Shown here piece by piece: positions 15,525-23,132 of a DNA stretch of 64,000 bases. Within the stretch, counting starts at the first letter, position 1. Every line of letters starts with the position of its first letter. The stretch lies in the NCBI RefSeq assembly GCF_027532185.1, contig NZ_JAPZSV010000003.1:682001-746000 (forward strand), in the 5' to 3' direction. This stretch comes from Hylemonella sp. (lineage in GTDB: Bacteria > Pseudomonadota > Gammaproteobacteria > Burkholderiales > Burkholderiaceae_C). Position numbers and translations under genes: made by a program. The notes under the pieces are model-generated. The model was given only the letters and a program-made list of their open reading frames with translations, did not search any database and was not told where the DNA came from.

Positions 15525-16456
15525 AGCGCGCGGCCCCACAGCAAGGCGCTGTCCTGCTCACCGCCATGCTGACCGTCACCCTGGTGGCCAGCTACGCGGC
15601 CGCTGCGCTGTGGCAGCAGTCGCGCGGCCTGGAGGTGGAAGCCGCCGAGCGCGCCCGCTCGCAGCAGGCCTGGGTGCTGGTGGGCGCACTGGACTGGGCC
15701 CGGCTCATCCTGCGCGAGGACGCACGCAGCGGCCCCATCGATCACCTGTCCGAGCCCTGGGCGCTGCCGCTGCAGGAGTCGCGCCTGTCCAGCTTTCTGT
15801 CGCTGGACAGCGATGCCGCCGAACAGGCGGATGAGGTCTATCTCTCGGGTCGCATCAGCGATCTGCAGGGGCGCATGAACGTGAACAACCTGGTCGTCGG
15901 CGGACAGCTCTCGGAGCCCGATCTGCAGGCCTGGCGCCGGCTCTATGCGCAGCTGAGCCTGCCCGAAGCCGAACTCGCTGCCTTGGCGACGAATCTGCAG
16001 CGCGTCAGCGACGCATCACAGCCCGCAGCGGCAACGCCGCTGCCACCTCAGCGTGTCGGTCATCTGGTCTGGCTGGGCCTGTCCGCACGCAGTCTCGCGG
16101 TCCTGCGGCCCTACATCACCCTGTTGCCCGTGCGCACCACACTCAACCTCAACACGGCCAGCGCCGAAGTCATCCAGGCCAGCCTGCCACCGCTGGACAT
16201 GACCCAGGCCCGGCGTCTGGTCGAGCGACGCAGCACCGCGGCCTTCCGCAGCGTGCCCGAGGCCCTGCGCGAAACGGGACTGCCCGCCGACCGCTGGCCG
16301 GTGGGCGGGCTGGGGGTGGCCTCACACTACTTCGAGATCCAGGGTCGCCTGCGCCTGGGCACAGCGACCGTGCGCGAACTCAGCGTCGTGGAACGCCAGG
16401 AGCAGGAGGTCCGGATCCTGTGGCGCGAACGTAGCGTCAGCGAAACGGGCGGGTAG
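15521..16456 (+). CDS. gspK: Minor pseudopilin GspK (tip protein)
   Basis: 311 aa from ATG 15521, which overlaps the gspJ stop. The N-terminal hydrophobic helix QQGAVLLTAMLTVTLVASYA carries the K-type prepilin motif, and as usual for GspK lacks the Glu+5. Later features are GRISDLQGRMNVNNLVVGG (T2SSK signature) and LNLNTASAEVIQASLPPLD, the SAM-like insert. It caps the pseudopilus. It ends in a strong hairpin shared with the convergent ompA-like gene. Confidence 0.95.
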   Translation: MKRAAPQQGAVLLTAMLTVTLVASYAAAALWQQSRGLEVEAAERARSQQAWVLVGALDWARLILREDARSGPIDHLSEPWALPLQESRLSSFLSLDSDAAEQADEVYLSGRISDLQGRMNVNNLVVGGQLSEPDLQAWRRLYAQLSLPEAELAALATNLQRVSDASQPAAATPLPPQRVGHLVWLGLSARSLAVLRPYITLLPVRTTLNLNTASAEVIQASLPPLDMTQARRLVERRSTAAFRSVPEALRETGLPADRWPVGGLGVASHYFEIQGRLRLGTATVRELSVVERQEQEVRILWRERSVSETGG

Positions 16457-16484
16457 CGGTCACTGGCTGACCGCTACCCGCCCG
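16446..16484. terminator. Long hairpin between convergent gspK and the OmpA-family gene
   Basis: A perfect 17-bp stem (left 16446-16462, right 16468-16484) with a 5-nt loop overlaps the gspK stop codon. There is no T-run, so termination in either direction is likely but not certain. Confidence 0.6.
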
Positions 16485-16505
16485 GCGCGACGGACGTTGA
16501 CGGGG

Positions 16506-17660
16506 TCAGCGTGTGCCGATCACCTCGATGTCCACCCGGCGATCCGGTTGCAGGCACTCGATCATCCGGGTGGTGGCCACCTGGCCCACGCAGTCGCTGG
16601 GGACGGTGCGGTGGTCGGATTCACCGGCACCGGTCGCCACGATCTTGCTCGCCGGCACGCCACCGCTCACGACCAGGTAGTCCTTGACCGCATCGGCACG
16701 CCGTTGTGACAGCTTCATGTTGTAGGACTCGGTGCCAAAGCGGTCGGTGTTGCCGATGACGGTGATGCGCTCGTAGGTCAGGCCGCGCAGATCGCGCGCA
16801 AAAGCGTCCAGCGTGCGCTTGCCCGAGGGACTCAGGCTGACCTTGTCAAAGCCGAAGTCGTTGTCGGCGGCTATCACGACGCGCTTGAGCACGCGCGGTG
16901 GCGGCACAGGTGCGGGTACCGGCGCGGCCACCGGTTGCGGCGCAGCGCGTTCGGCCGCGGGCGCGGGGGCGGGCGCAGGCTGGGCAGGTTCGGGCTGCGG
17001 GCCGCCAAAGCGGAACACCAGACCGACCGTGATCAGATCGATGTCACCACGGTTGCCCACCGCGTCGTTGACGCGGTAGCGTTCGGCCTCCAGGCGCAGC
17101 GCCAGCGCCCGGCTCAGTTCGTACTGCAGCCCGAGTCCGACCTTGTAGCCGCCTTCGCGCTTGTCGGGACTGGGGTCCGCCACCGTGACGGCCCCCGTGC
17201 TGCTGAAGCGGTCCACCGTGTCCACATAGGTCAGTCCGGCGCGGCCGATGGCAGAAAAGCGCTCGGTGAAGGGCAGGCGTCCGACGAGGTCCAGGTTCAG
17301 GCCCTTGAGGCGGATGTCGCCATGCAAGGTGCCGGCCGGCGTCGTGCTGGCGTTGAAGCCGAAGCGCCCGAGGTCAAAGTAGCCCCCCTCGAGCGCGAGG
17401 TGGGGGCCGAACTGGTAGCCACCGTAGAGCTTGTAGCCGGTGTCGCTGTTGTCCTTCTCCATGCCGGTGACCGTCAGGCCACCGCCAAGCAGGCGGCTGG
17501 TGATCCGCCCTTCATCGATGTTCGACCGTGACGGGCCCACGCCAAGCCCGCCGTACCAGCCCGGCACCAGCAGCAGCTCCTGCGCCAGCAGGGGCGGACT
17601 CAACAAGAGGGTGCAGGCCAGCAGGCTCCAGTGGGGCGTCGTTCTTGCGAGTTTCATCAT
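16506..17660 (-). CDS. OmpA-family outer-membrane protein (barrel plus peptidoglycan-binding domain)
   Basis: 384 aa; the GGAGAA site favours either of two adjacent ATGs (17660 or 17657). The signal peptide (1-26) ends LLAQ. An eight-stranded barrel spans about residues 33-225 (WYGGLGVGPSRSNIDEG ... GGYKVGLGLQYELS ... GLVFRFGG). A Pro/Ala-rich linker (about 230-262) precedes an OmpA_C domain with ERITVIGNTDRFGTESYN and LSQRRADAVKDYLV. It tethers the outer membrane to peptidoglycan. No Crp-like palindrome is seen upstream, unlike its neighbours. Confidence 0.93.
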   Translation of the reverse strand: MMKLARTTPHWSLLACTLLLSPPLLAQELLLVPGWYGGLGVGPSRSNIDEGRITSRLLGGGLTVTGMEKDNSDTGYKLYGGYQFGPHLALEGGYFDLGRFGFNASTTPAGTLHGDIRLKGLNLDLVGRLPFTERFSAIGRAGLTYVDTVDRFSSTGAVTVADPSPDKREGGYKVGLGLQYELSRALALRLEAERYRVNDAVGNRGDIDLITVGLVFRFGGPQPEPAQPAPAPAPAAERAAPQPVAAPVPAPVPPPRVLKRVVIAADNDFGFDKVSLSPSGKRTLDAFARDLRGLTYERITVIGNTDRFGTESYNMKLSQRRADAVKDYLVVSGGVPASKIVATGAGESDHRTVPSDCVGQVATTRMIECLQPDRRVDIEVIGTR

Positions 17661-17717
17661 GTTCTCCAGTGAGGGTTGCGTGGGGCGGGTCGCTTGGGAG
17701 GGATGCGGGCGGGCGCA

Positions 17718-19064
17718 TCAGTTGCATCCGGGCGGCGCACTGGGGTGACCGGGCACCGACACCACATTGCTGTCGAAGACGAAGGCACCACTGGTGGTCA
17801 CGGCCCCGGCCAGCAGGCGACCGCAGGAGGTGGCGTTGGTGCCCAGGGAGATCGTGGTGTCCGCGAGGATGTTGCCCTTGAAGTCGGCGTAGGTGCCCAC
17901 CGTGGCGCTGCTGCCGACCTGCCACCAGACATTGGAGGCCTTGGCGCCGTTGGTCAGCACGATCTGGCTGCCCGGCACGCCGGGGGCGCCGGCAGCGGTG
18001 GTCAGCGTCGTTGGGGCCTGGAAGACAAAGCGCGCGTTCGCGTCACCGCCGCCATTGAGCGTCAGCACGCCTGTCACGCCGATCGATGAGGACGTGGCCG
18101 AGATGTAGACGCCAGGCGACAGCGTGGCATTGCCGGCACAGCCCACGCCGGCGCCGGCGCCGCCGCCCGTGCCGATGATGCCGCAGCCCAGCACCGTGGC
18201 GCCGGGCAGATTGGCCGGCGTCAGGCTGAGGTAGGCGGCGTTGAGGTCGGTCTTGATCGCGCCCGAGGTCACGCCCGCATCGGGGAACAAGGGGCTGCTC
18301 ACGGTACCGGTCAGGGTCGGCGCAAAGCCACCACAGGCACCGAAGGTTCCGGTCGCGCCGATCGATGCCGCATTGCAGGTCGCCGTCGGGTCCAGCACCG
18401 CATCACCGTTGAGGTGGGTCAGGGGCGCGGTCGCTGTGTTGCTGACGCCGGCCGCGGCAGCTATCGCCAACGGTGTGGCGAGCCCGAGGTTCACGGGCCC
18501 GACGCCGGATGACGCAGGCGTTGAGGTCTTGAAGGTCCAGGCATAGCTGCAGGCCGGGGCCACCGCGCCGGGCGTGGTCAGCACTCCCACCGTGATGACG
18601 GCCGTGTAGGTGGTGTCGGGCAACAGCGCAGCGCTGGTGGTCAGCGTGGCCACACGGGTCGATGCGTTGTAGCTCACCGAGGCCGGCGTCAGTGCCACGC
18701 CGGCCAGTGGCGTGAGCGTGAAGGTGGTCGCGTTGATCGTGGCCGCATTCATGGCCAGACTGAAGGTCGCGGCGATCCGCTTGCCCCCGCCGGCCACGCC
18801 CGTGGTGCTGGTCGGCACAAACTGGTTGGCGTGGGTGGGGTCCGAGCTGGTGACCGTGGGGATGGTCGGGCCGGCGCCCAGGGTACAGGTTGCGCCGGGA
18901 ACGATGGCGCCGGCAGGCGCGCCCGGGATGCCGCCCCCGCTGGTGCCGCCACCAAAGATGGGATCGCGTCCGCCATCGCTGCCACCACAGGCGGTCAGCA
19001 GGACCACCAGCACAGGTAACAGAAGCCTATGGACAGCACGCTGATTTGCGCGGGGTATCTTCAT
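17718..19064 (-). CDS. DUF3494 lipoprotein with an N-terminal Ig-like (Big_5) domain
   Basis: 448 aa. The lipobox LVVLLTAC-GG puts the lipidated Cys near residue 26; a Gly-rich linker follows. Residues about 60-180 form a Big_5-type Ig-like domain (TVTSSDPTHANQFVPTSTT ... GKRIAATFSLAMNAATINA ... ACSYAWTFKTS). Residues about 190-448 form DUF3494 (LGLATPLAIAAAAGVSNTAT, HLNGDAVLDP, SPGVYISATSSSIG, ARFVFQAPTTLTTAA, SNVWWQVGSSATVG). This architecture suits a surface-exposed, stalked adhesin or ice-binding protein. Two Crp-like palindromes lie upstream. Confidence 0.9.
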   Translation of the reverse strand: MKIPRANQRAVHRLLLPVLVVLLTACGGSDGGRDPIFGGGTSGGGIPGAPAGAIVPGATCTLGAGPTIPTVTSSDPTHANQFVPTSTTGVAGGGKRIAATFSLAMNAATINATTFTLTPLAGVALTPASVSYNASTRVATLTTSAALLPDTTYTAVITVGVLTTPGAVAPACSYAWTFKTSTPASSGVGPVNLGLATPLAIAAAAGVSNTATAPLTHLNGDAVLDPTATCNAASIGATGTFGACGGFAPTLTGTVSSPLFPDAGVTSGAIKTDLNAAYLSLTPANLPGATVLGCGIIGTGGGAGAGVGCAGNATLSPGVYISATSSSIGVTGVLTLNGGGDANARFVFQAPTTLTTAAGAPGVPGSQIVLTNGAKASNVWWQVGSSATVGTYADFKGNILADTTISLGTNATSCGRLLAGAVTTSGAFVFDSNVVSVPGHPSAPPGCN

Positions 19065-19179
19065 GTACTCACCTCTTCGTCTGATCTGAACAAGCCTTTG
19101 GGGTCAGCAGCACCGGCGCTGGTGCCGGTATCGCTGACGTTGCGCACCCGCTTGTAGGTGCGGTGCATCACATACACAG

Positions 19180-19195
19180 TGTTCGTCAGCGCACA
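19180..19195. promoter_or_regulatory. Crp-like palindrome 5 (TGTTCGTCAGCGCACA)
   Basis: 115 bp upstream of the Ig-DUF3494 lipoprotein start. It is paired with palindrome 6, 25 bp centre-to-centre downstream on the plus strand. Confidence 0.6.
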
Positions 19196-19204
19196 GGCGG
19201 GGTC

Positions 19205-19220
19205 TGTTCGTTGCCACACA
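19205..19220. promoter_or_regulatory. Crp-like palindrome 6 (TGTTCGTTGCCACACA)
   Basis: Second site of a tandem pair, 140 bp upstream of the Ig-DUF3494 gene and 72 bp beyond the stop of the DUF3309 gene. Confidence 0.5.
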
Positions 19221-19291
19221 CAGAGGCAGCGAAGGGTGCGCCGGGATACCAATGGGTGCTCTCACGAGTCCGCGACGCACCGCGCGAACTG

Positions 19292-19450
19292 TCAGAGACG
19301 TCCTGTCAGCAGGAGCAGCAGGATGACCAGCACGACGATACCGAGTGCCGTGCTCGGCATGTACCCCCAGCCCCGGCTGTGCGGCCAGGTGGGAACGACG
19401 CCTATCAGCATCAGGATGAGGACGATCAGCAGAATGGTGCCCAGGCTCAT
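19292..19450 (-). CDS. DUF3309-family small membrane protein
   Basis: 52 aa, ATG 19450, with GGAGAA upstream. It begins MSLGTILLIVLILMLIGVVP, continues TWPHSRGWGYMPS, and ends in a second hydrophobic stretch GIVVLVILLLLLTGRL. That is the standard two-helix layout of DUF3309 peptides, with the conserved central WGY-P segment. The function is unknown; relatives are often stress-associated. It sits downstream of Crp paralog 1 on the same strand, but a palindrome 54 bp upstream suggests its own promoter. Confidence 0.88.
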   Translation of the reverse strand: MSLGTILLIVLILMLIGVVPTWPHSRGWGYMPSTALGIVVLVILLLLLTGRL

Positions 19451-19504
19451 AAGGTTCTCCGGTTGGTGACACGGCCCAGCTTAGGCGTCTCGGCGCAGTG
19501 CCTC

Positions 19505-19520
19505 GGTGCGCTGGCGCACA
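19505..19520. promoter_or_regulatory. Crp-like palindrome 7 (GGTGCGCTGGCGCACA)
   Basis: One mismatch to the consensus at position 1. It lies 54 bp upstream of the DUF3309 start and just downstream of the Crp paralog 1 stop codon. Confidence 0.5.
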
Positions 19521-19554
19521 GTCGGCAGCGTCTGCCAGACGACAGCGCCGGCCC

Positions 19555-20247
19555 TCAGCGCAGCAGCCGGTCGTACACCTCGGTGTCCCGGGCGTAGCAG
19601 CTGCAGGCGGCGGCCTCCAGGCCCGGGCGGTCCCGCACGGACATGAAGCCATGGTGATACTCGATCAGTCCGTCACGCTGCAGGCTGCCCGCGGCCTTGG
19701 TGATGCCGACACGGCGCACACCCAGCAGATAGGCCATGAACTCATGCGTCATGTGGAAGCTGTCGGCATGCGCGCGGTCCTGGCTCATGAGCAACCAGCG
19801 GGCCAGTCGTGGATTGACCTGGTGAAAATGCACGCAGACGGCCAGCTGGCCCAGCTGCAACAGGCGCACGTGCAGATAGCGCTTGAGCACACGCTGCAGG
19901 GGCTGGCTCTCGCGGAGCTGGCGCAGAAAGGCGTCGCTCCTGATCCGCCAGGCCAGGCCAGGCCCCTGGACCACGGCGTGGAAAGGGGCGGCGAGCTCGC
20001 CGAGCATGAGCTGCTCGCCCAGCATGCCCTCGCTGCCCACCATGCCGATCTCCAGGCTGGGCTTGCCTTCATTAAGCGCGACGTAGGAAAAGAAGCAGTC
20101 CTCAGGGAAGTAGACGTAGCGCATGCGCTCGCCCGATTCGCAGATCACCTCGGCGAGCTTGAGATCGACCGACTGGCAGTCGGACAGCAGCCGGTCCCGA
20201 TCCTTGCGCGTCAACAGATGGAGCAGATGGTTGGCGGAGCTGGTCAT
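19555..20247 (-). CDS. Crp/Fnr-family regulator, paralog 1
   Basis: 230 aa from ATG 20247 (MTSSANHLLHLL). Residues about 15-130 form a cyclic-nucleotide-binding fold (ICESGERMRYVYFPEDCFFS, EIGMVGSEGMLGEQ), but the phosphate-binding cassette does not match the cAMP type (no R-S pair). The C-terminal winged helix has FMAYLLGVRRVGITKAAGSL near residues 175-195. The C-terminus carries a CSCY ... YDRLL motif shared with paralogs 2 and 3. No FNR-type four-cysteine cluster is evident. A palindrome lies 115 bp upstream, suggesting autoregulation. The ligand is unknown. Confidence 0.9.
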   Translation of the reverse strand: MTSSANHLLHLLTRKDRDRLLSDCQSVDLKLAEVICESGERMRYVYFPEDCFFSYVALNEGKPSLEIGMVGSEGMLGEQLMLGELAAPFHAVVQGPGLAWRIRSDAFLRQLRESQPLQRVLKRYLHVRLLQLGQLAVCVHFHQVNPRLARWLLMSQDRAHADSFHMTHEFMAYLLGVRRVGITKAAGSLQRDGLIEYHHGFMSVRDRPGLEAAACSCYARDTEVYDRLLR

Positions 20248-20362
20248 GCAGACTTTCGTGAGGTTGAAAACCTGGCGAGAGTCATCGACACGCGTACCGT
20301 CCAACGCCCCATCCAAGACCCTGGCTCAGTCTTGCAGTTTGCAGACGGAAGTGGCAGGCGAC

Positions 20363-20378
20363 TGTGTTGCAGCACACA
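20363..20378. promoter_or_regulatory. Crp-like palindrome 8 (TGTGTTGCAGCACACA)
   Basis: A perfect inverted repeat 115 bp upstream of Crp paralog 1, in the gap between paralogs 1 and 2. Confidence 0.6.
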
Positions 20379-20432
20379 TAGCCATGAGATTTATTGCACG
20401 CGGGGCCAGCCCCGACGCCCGAGCGCAGAACG

Positions 20433-21152
20433 TCAGGTTGCGACCAGCGGCGGCAGCAGGCGCTCGTATTCCTTCTTGACCACGCTGTAGCACTCGCAGA
20501 CCACCTTCTCCAGACCTGGCCGGTCCAGCACTTCGATCTGCCCGCGCGCATAGCGGATCAGCCCTGCCTGCTGCAGCTTGTTGGCGTTGTCGGTCACGCC
20601 CTCACGCCGCACGCCCAGCATGTTGGAGATCAGCTCCTGGGTCATGCGCAGGTGATTGCCCGGCAGGCGATCGAGGCTCATCAGGAGCCATCGGCACAGC
20701 TGCTGCTGCACCGAGTGGTGGCGGTTGCAGACGGCGGTCTGCGAGATCTGTGCAATCAGCGCCTGGGCATAGCGCAGCATCAGGTGCATGACCGGGAGTG
20801 AGCGGCTGAATTCTTCCTGGATGACGCGGGCCCGCAGGCGAAAGCCATGGCCGGCGCTCTGTACCACCCCGCGGCTCGGCGAGGTCTCGCCCCCAAGGAA
20901 CAGCGCAATGCCGATGATGCCCTCGAAGCCCACGATGGCGATCTCGGCCGACGAGCCGTTCTCGGTGACATAGAGCAGGGAAACGATGGCCGAGGTGGGG
21001 AAGTACACGTAGCGCTGCGGGCTGCCGGACTCATACAGCACCTGGCCGAGCTTGAACTCCACGGGTTCGAGCTGGGGCAACCAGCGCGCCCACTCCTCCT
21101 CAGGCAAGGAGGCCAGCAGCTGATTGCTCAAGGGGTTGTGCGGATCTCTCAC
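20433..21152 (-). CDS. Crp/Fnr-family regulator, paralog 2
   Basis: 239 aa from GTG 21152, chosen because GAGGAGG lies seven bases upstream; TTG 21155 is the alternative. The cNMP-like domain runs from about residue 12 to 135 (YESGSPQRYVYFPTSAIVSL, IAIVGFEGIIGIALFLGGE), with PSRGVVQS in place of the CRP cAMP cassette. The HTH is LISNMLGVRREGVTDNANKL near residues 180-200, with the Arg-Glu pair placed as in CRP. The end reads VCECYSVVKKEYERLL. It is more like paralog 3 than paralog 1. The best palindrome in the window lies 84 bp upstream. Confidence 0.9.
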   Translation of the reverse strand: MRDPHNPLSNQLLASLPEEEWARWLPQLEPVEFKLGQVLYESGSPQRYVYFPTSAIVSLLYVTENGSSAEIAIVGFEGIIGIALFLGGETSPSRGVVQSAGHGFRLRARVIQEEFSRSLPVMHLMLRYAQALIAQISQTAVCNRHHSVQQQLCRWLLMSLDRLPGNHLRMTQELISNMLGVRREGVTDNANKLQQAGLIRYARGQIEVLDRPGLEKVVCECYSVVKKEYERLLPPLVAT

Positions 21153-21236
21153 CAAAGGGCCTCCTCTCCGGACAGGTCCGGCGCCAGGCTCAGGATCGAA
21201 CCGTCGGTGAGTATAGGCAGGGCGGCTCGGAATTTA

Positions 21237-21252
21237 TGTGCGCTAGCGCACA
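21237..21252. promoter_or_regulatory. Crp-like palindrome 9, perfect (TGTGCGCTAGCGCACA)
   Basis: A fully symmetric 16-mer in an AT-richer patch, 84 bp upstream of the paralog 2 start and just past the CsbD stop. It defines the motif used for the other sites. Confidence 0.7.
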
Positions 21253-21288
21253 AAGAGACTTCCGGGCATCCGCCCCGCCGTCTGCGGC

Positions 21289-21519
21289 CTACTTCTTGCG
21301 GCTCGCATCCAGCCATGACTCGCTGGCCTTGTGCTGCCAGTCGGCCAGCTCCTTTTCCGCGACATCCGAGGCCAGTCCGTACTGCTCCTGGATTTTCCCG
21401 GCCAGCTGGTCCCGCCGGCCGGCGATCACGTCCAGATCGTCGTCGGTCAGCTTGCCCCACTGCTCCTTGACCTTGCCGCTGAGCTGTTTCCAGTTGCCTT
21501 CAATGCGATCCCAGTTCAT
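21289..21519 (-). CDS. CsbD-family stress protein
   Basis: 76 aa. MNWDRIEGNWKQLSGKVKEQ is the CsbD signature start, followed by WGKLTDDDLDVIAGRRDQLA. CsbD proteins are small, hydrophilic, sigma-B or general-stress induced proteins of unknown mechanism. The gene is third in a same-strand run ferritin-like, BON, CsbD with gaps of 50 and 49 nt, so it probably shares their promoter. Confidence 0.95.
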   Translation of the reverse strand: MNWDRIEGNWKQLSGKVKEQWGKLTDDDLDVIAGRRDQLAGKIQEQYGLASDVAEKELADWQHKASESWLDASRKK

Positions 21520-21568
21520 ATCGACTCCTTGCTATGTGACAAAAAAATTCCGCCCGGACACCGGCCGC

Positions 21569-21889
21569 TCAGGGGCGGACGACGATCTCGTTGCGGACGG
21601 ACTTCACGCCCTTGACGTTGCGCGCGATGCTTTCGGCGGTCGATCTCTCGGTGGCGTTCTTGGCAAAACCGGACAGCATCACGGTGCCGTTCAGGGTCTC
21701 GACGCTGATGCTGGAGGCATCGACCTGCTTGTTGTCGACAAAGCGCGCCTTGATGGACGAGGTGATGGCGGTGTCGTCGACGTAGCCGCCGACGGTCTGC
21801 TGATCCCGGGTCACGGCACAGCCGGAGGCCAGCAGCATGGTCAAGGTGGTGGCGAGGATGGCGACGGCAAATGTGGGGTGGTGTTTCAT
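21569..21889 (-). CDS. BON-domain lipoprotein
   Basis: 106 aa from ATG 21889. The signal sequence ends in lipobox LLASGC-AV (Cys about residue 24). A single BON domain follows (DDTAITSSIKARFVDNKQVD, GTVMLSGFAKNATERSTAES, VKGVKSVRNEIVVRP), here ending normally, unlike the broken copy at 12.5 kb. It is a probable envelope phospholipid-binding stress protein, lying between the ferritin-like and CsbD genes in one direction. Confidence 0.93.
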   Translation of the reverse strand: MKHHPTFAVAILATTLTMLLASGCAVTRDQQTVGGYVDDTAITSSIKARFVDNKQVDASSISVETLNGTVMLSGFAKNATERSTAESIARNVKGVKSVRNEIVVRP

Positions 21890-21939
21890 GGTGATTTTCT
21901 CGGTGGGTTGACAGGACATCCAGTAGGACGTGTTGGGTT

Positions 21940-22482
21940 TCAGTTGACGAGCCAGGATCGGAGCTCCTCGGCGTGCTCACGCTCTTGCTGCAAGAGGCCA
22001 TCGAGCAGATGTCGTGCGACCATGTCCCGCGGGTCGATGCCCGACATGATCTCGCTGTACTTGACGATGATCCGGTACTGCGAACCCAGATGGGCCGAGA
22101 TCATGGATTTCAGGTCCTGGTGTCGGTCATGGGTCGCACGACCCATGCGCATCAGCAGATCGGGCGAATAGTCCAGTTCGCCACCGAGCTCGACGATATG
22201 GCGGGCCAGCTTGTACGCGTGGGACAGCTCCTCGTTCGCATGGAGCAGGAACTCGGCGCTGAGCAGCGGCAGCATGCAGGTGTCGTCCGAGAGGTGGTTG
22301 TAGCGCACGACGCACAGCAGCTCCTTGATCAGCGAGTCCTTGAGCAGGGTGAGGACCTGCTCGCGCCAGGGCACACCCGGCGCCTGTGGGTGCAAGGCGC
22401 CGACCTGCCGGGGCCTGGGCGCGGGTTCCTGACGCATGTCGGACAGGGCACCGAAGGCGGTGGATTCGAAACGGGCATGCAT
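21940..22482 (-). CDS. Ferritin-like (bacterioferritin/Dps-type) di-iron protein
   Basis: 180 aa. A four-helix ferritin-like domain spans about residues 40-178. Candidate ligands follow the classic pattern: E54 (IKELL), E85-x2-H88 (ANEELSHAY), and E167-x2-H170 (QEREHAEEL). The N-terminal 35 residues are extra and Pro-rich. Likely roles are iron storage or oxidative protection in the cytoplasm. It is the first gene of the minus-strand stress run, with a palindrome 79 bp upstream. Confidence 0.85.
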   Translation of the reverse strand: MHARFESTAFGALSDMRQEPAPRPRQVGALHPQAPGVPWREQVLTLLKDSLIKELLCVVRYNHLSDDTCMLPLLSAEFLLHANEELSHAYKLARHIVELGGELDYSPDLLMRMGRATHDRHQDLKSMISAHLGSQYRIIVKYSEIMSGIDPRDMVARHLLDGLLQQEREHAEELRSWLVN

Positions 22483-22561
22483 GAGCGTCGCTCCCTTTCA
22501 TCGGTGGTCGAACGATGTGATCGACCGAGGCCCGACCTTAAGCGGCGGGACTCTCCGGGTC

Positions 22562-22577
22562 GGTTCGCCAGCGCACA
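22562..22577. promoter_or_regulatory. Crp-like palindrome 10 (GGTTCGCCAGCGCACA)
   Basis: One mismatch at position 1; 79 bp upstream of the ferritin-like gene in the 225-bp divergent gap 22483-22707. Confidence 0.5.
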
Positions 22578-22599
22578 TTGCGGCCGCACCCTCACCCTG

Positions 22600-22615
22600 T
22601 GTTCGCTGACGCACG
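22600..22615. promoter_or_regulatory. Crp-like palindrome 11 (TGTTCGCTGACGCACG)
   Basis: One mismatch at position 16; 92 bp upstream of the DUF4398 gene. It is paired with palindrome 10 (38 bp centre-to-centre), so each divergent gene has its own site. Confidence 0.5.
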
Positions 22616-22707
22616 GACCCACCCGTGCAAGGCGCCCATGCTCGGCCTTCCTCCGACACCCCGGTGGCGGCCCCTGAAACGACAGCTCACGCACCACAGG
22701 ACCCCAT

Positions 22708-23112
22708 ATGAAGTTCCTACCGACACCCCAGCCCATGAGTTCTGCCCCATGGCCCGGCCTGGCCCTCTGGATCGCCAGCGCCGCCCTGCTGCTGGCCGCC
22801 TGCGCCTCGGGCCCGCCACCGCCCACCGCGCAGCTCGCCGTCTCGGCCGCAGCGATTGATCAGGCCGTGAGCGCCGGTGCTGCAGAGCTGGCACCCGCCG
22901 AGCTGGCCATGGCCCGCGAAAAGCTGGACCGCGCCCGCGTGGCCATGAACACCCGTGACCACACCCAGGCCCTGATGCTGGCCGAGCAGTCTCAGGCGGA
23001 TGCCCAGCTGGCTGTCACCCGCACGCGCGCCGCCAAGGCCGAGAAGGCCGCCGCCGCCCTGCAGGAAGACCGTCGCATCCTGCGTGAAGAAATCCAGCGC
23101 AACCAGCGTTAA
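22708..23112 (+). CDS. DUF4398-domain lipoprotein
   Basis: 134 aa. The signal/lipobox is ALLLAAC-AS (Cys about residue 33). The mature part is a helical DUF4398 domain: AAIDQAVSAGAAELAPAELA, AREKLDRARVAMNTRDHTQA, LMLAEQSQADAQLAVTRTRA, ending in a coiled coil. It is a probable outer-membrane lipoprotein. The OmpA-domain protein follows 20 nt later and shares the DUF4398-like helical region, so the two look like a split pair from a common ancestor. Confidence 0.88.
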   Translation: MKFLPTPQPMSSAPWPGLALWIASAALLLAACASGPPPPTAQLAVSAAAIDQAVSAGAAELAPAELAMAREKLDRARVAMNTRDHTQALMLAEQSQADAQLAVTRTRAAKAEKAAAALQEDRRILREEIQRNQR

Positions 23113-23132
23113 CCCCTTTCCGAAGGTTCCCC

